From assembly GCA_017616925.1 (NCBI GenBank), contig JAFZXG010000130.1, forward strand, positions 1 through 7,337: 7,337 nt of DNA, read 5' to 3'. Positions 6,499-7,337 of the stretch are shown piece after piece. A model generated the notes under the pieces. That model did not search any database and was not told the DNA's origin. It was given only the letters and a program-made list of their open reading frames with translations. A program made the translations under genes and the position numbers. How positions within the stretch are numbered: position 1 is the stretch's first letter; every line of letters begins with the position of its first letter. This DNA comes from Clostridia bacterium (GTDB lineage Bacteria; Bacillota; Clostridia; Christensenellales; Borkfalkiaceae).

Positions 6499-7337
6499 TT
6501 ATTCCTTTCCGTTCCAGCAATAAGTGCAGAGTTTGCAGGGCGAAATGCCTATCGCCTTTTCCATACCTTCTATGGACTGGAATTCGAGCGACTCGAAACC
6601 GAATCTGTCGCAGATCGCCTTGCGCATTTTCTTTCCGCGTTCCGTAGAACCGTCGCTGTATTCGTCGAGATGTTTAAGTCCTTCTTCCCCTTCGAGTTCC
6701 ATAATGACTCTGCGGGTAATAAGTTCCATATCACTCGTCGCACGGGAAAAGTTAAGGTACTTACAGCCGAACATAATGGGCGGACACGCCGACCGCATAT
6801 GTACGGCTTTCGCGCCGTTCTCGTACAGGAACTCGACCGTCTCTTTAAGTTGCGTTCCGCGGACTATCGAATCGTCCACGAACAGCAGGCTTTTATCCTT
6901 TATAAGTTCTTTGACGGGGATCTGTTTCATCTTCGCGACCTTGTCGCGTTCGACCTGTTTATTAGGCAGAAAACTTCTCGACCAGGTCGGCGTGTATTTT
7001 ATGTACGGGCGCGCGAACGGGATCTTGCTTTCGTTGGAATAGCCGATCGCGTGCGGAGTTCCCGAATCGGGTACGCCGCAAACGTAATCCGCCGCGGGCA
7101 CCGTTCCCCTTTTAACGTCTTCTTCGGCAAGGATCCCGCCGTTCTTACAGCGCATCACTTCGACGTTCACCCCTTCGTAGCAGGAAGTAGGATACCCGTA
7201 GTACGTCCAAAGGAAAGAACATATCCGCATCTCTTCGGTCGGCGGGATAAGAGTCTTAACGCCCTTAGAAGTGATCTCGACCATCTCGTTCGGACCTAAT
7301 TCGCGGTAATCTTTATACCCTATTTTCTGATAAGCGA
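6499..7337 (-). CDS. purF: Amidophosphoribosyltransferase (partial, C-terminal about 278 residues)
   Basis: PurF catalyses the committed step: PRPP and glutamine give 5-phosphoribosylamine. The frame is open to the right edge, so the N-terminal glutaminase domain and the true start are missing. An internal ATG at 7284 is not the start, because the upstream codons continue family sequence (ELGPNEMVEI, compare ELGPGE/ELLPGE in other PurF proteins). The PRPP-binding motif LFVDDSIVRGTQ lies at 6850-6882, and GVPDSGTPHAIGYS lies further upstream, near 7041. Four cysteines fit the [4Fe-4S] ligands of the Bacillus-type enzyme: one in RICSF (7219-7221), one in PPIMFGCKY (6763-6765), and two of three in the C-terminal CKLCTYCWNGKE (codons 6535-6537, 6526-6528, 6517-6519). 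The family is usually about 470 residues, so about 60 percent is visible. It is followed after 13 bases by purM. Purine nucleotide feedback on PurF is family knowledge and not seen here. Confidence 0.96.
   Translation of the reverse strand, partial: AYQKIGYKDYRELGPNEMVEITSKGVKTLIPPTEEMRICSFLWTYYGYPTSCYEGVNVEVMRCKNGGILAEEDVKRGTVPAADYVCGVPDSGTPHAIGYSNESKIPFARPYIKYTPTWSRSFLPNKQVERDKVAKMKQIPVKELIKDKSLLFVDDSIVRGTQLKETVEFLYENGAKAVHMRSACPPIMFGCKYLNFSRATSDMELITRRVIMELEGEEGLKHLDEYSDGSTERGKKMRKAICDRFGFESLEFQSIEGMEKAIGISPCKLCTYCWNGKE

Larger units (their letters stand above)
1..7337 (-). other. Purine biosynthesis operon purF-purM-purN-purO-AICARFT-purD-purL
   Basis: Seven genes run in the same direction. 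The junctions, in transcription order, are 13 bases, 15 bases, a 4-base overlap, 15 bases, 12 bases and 1 base. No junction has room for a promoter or a hairpin terminator, so all seven are probably on one transcript. Neither the promoter, any purine-sensing riboswitch or PurR box, nor the end of the operon is within the window. No stretch of 300 bases lacks a gene. Confidence 0.9.

Noticed and set aside
7282..7284. ATG as a start for a short PurF-like protein
   Set aside because: The same frame continues upstream with PurF sequence (ELGPNE) to the window edge, so this is an internal methionine of a truncated-by-window purF.
6670..7299. A 209-codon open frame on the plus strand opposite purF
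   Set aside because: It lies fully within the purF coding region, shows no recognisable domain and has low-complexity, Arg-rich composition. It is explained by scarcity of antisense stops.
1..7337. Mobile elements, CRISPR repeats, tRNAs or riboswitches
   Set aside because: Virtually every base is within a purine gene. I saw no direct repeat array, cloverleaf or transposase motif.

Overview
The window holds one purine-biosynthesis operon, read entirely from the minus strand (right to left), with almost no non-coding DNA. In transcription order it contains: purF (C-terminal part only, cut by the right edge), purM, purN, a stand-alone IMP cyclohydrolase of the PurO family, a stand-alone AICAR formyltransferase, purD, and purL (N-terminal 545 residues, cut by the left edge). 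Gaps between genes run from a 4-base overlap to 15 bases. The start codons have purine-rich Shine-Dalgarno sequences of the AAAGGAG type, and no promoter, riboswitch or terminator is visible. Any promoter or leader must lie upstream, beyond the right edge.

The gene order matches the purF-purM-purN-purH-purD-purL arrangement common in Firmicutes. Strong GGAGG-like ribosome sites, the single-chain (long) PurL beginning with MVFRIYVEKK, and the PurN and PurF sequence types all suggest an anaerobic member of the Clostridia. The rank below class cannot be fixed from this window. Codon use is rich in NCG codons (GCG, ACG, TCG, CCG) and GAA/GTA-type codons, with CCA, ACA and TCA scarce, giving a CpG-rich sequence of roughly balanced base composition.

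The genes act in one pathway. PurF makes phosphoribosylamine from PRPP and glutamine. PurD ligates glycine. PurN formylates GAR using 10-formyl-THF. PurL amidates FGAR to FGAM. PurM closes the ring to AIR. After the PurE, PurC and PurB steps (not in this window), AICAR is formylated and cyclised to IMP.

The notable point is the last two steps. The usual bifunctional PurH is absent from its normal slot. In its place are two adjacent genes: a PurO-type IMP cyclohydrolase, a family best known from archaea, and an AICARFT-only protein of 395 residues. The latter resembles the transformylase half of animal ATIC more than that of E. coli PurH. This split is the best candidate for a second look. The rest is conventional core metabolism, and I see no mobile, defence or other accessory system.
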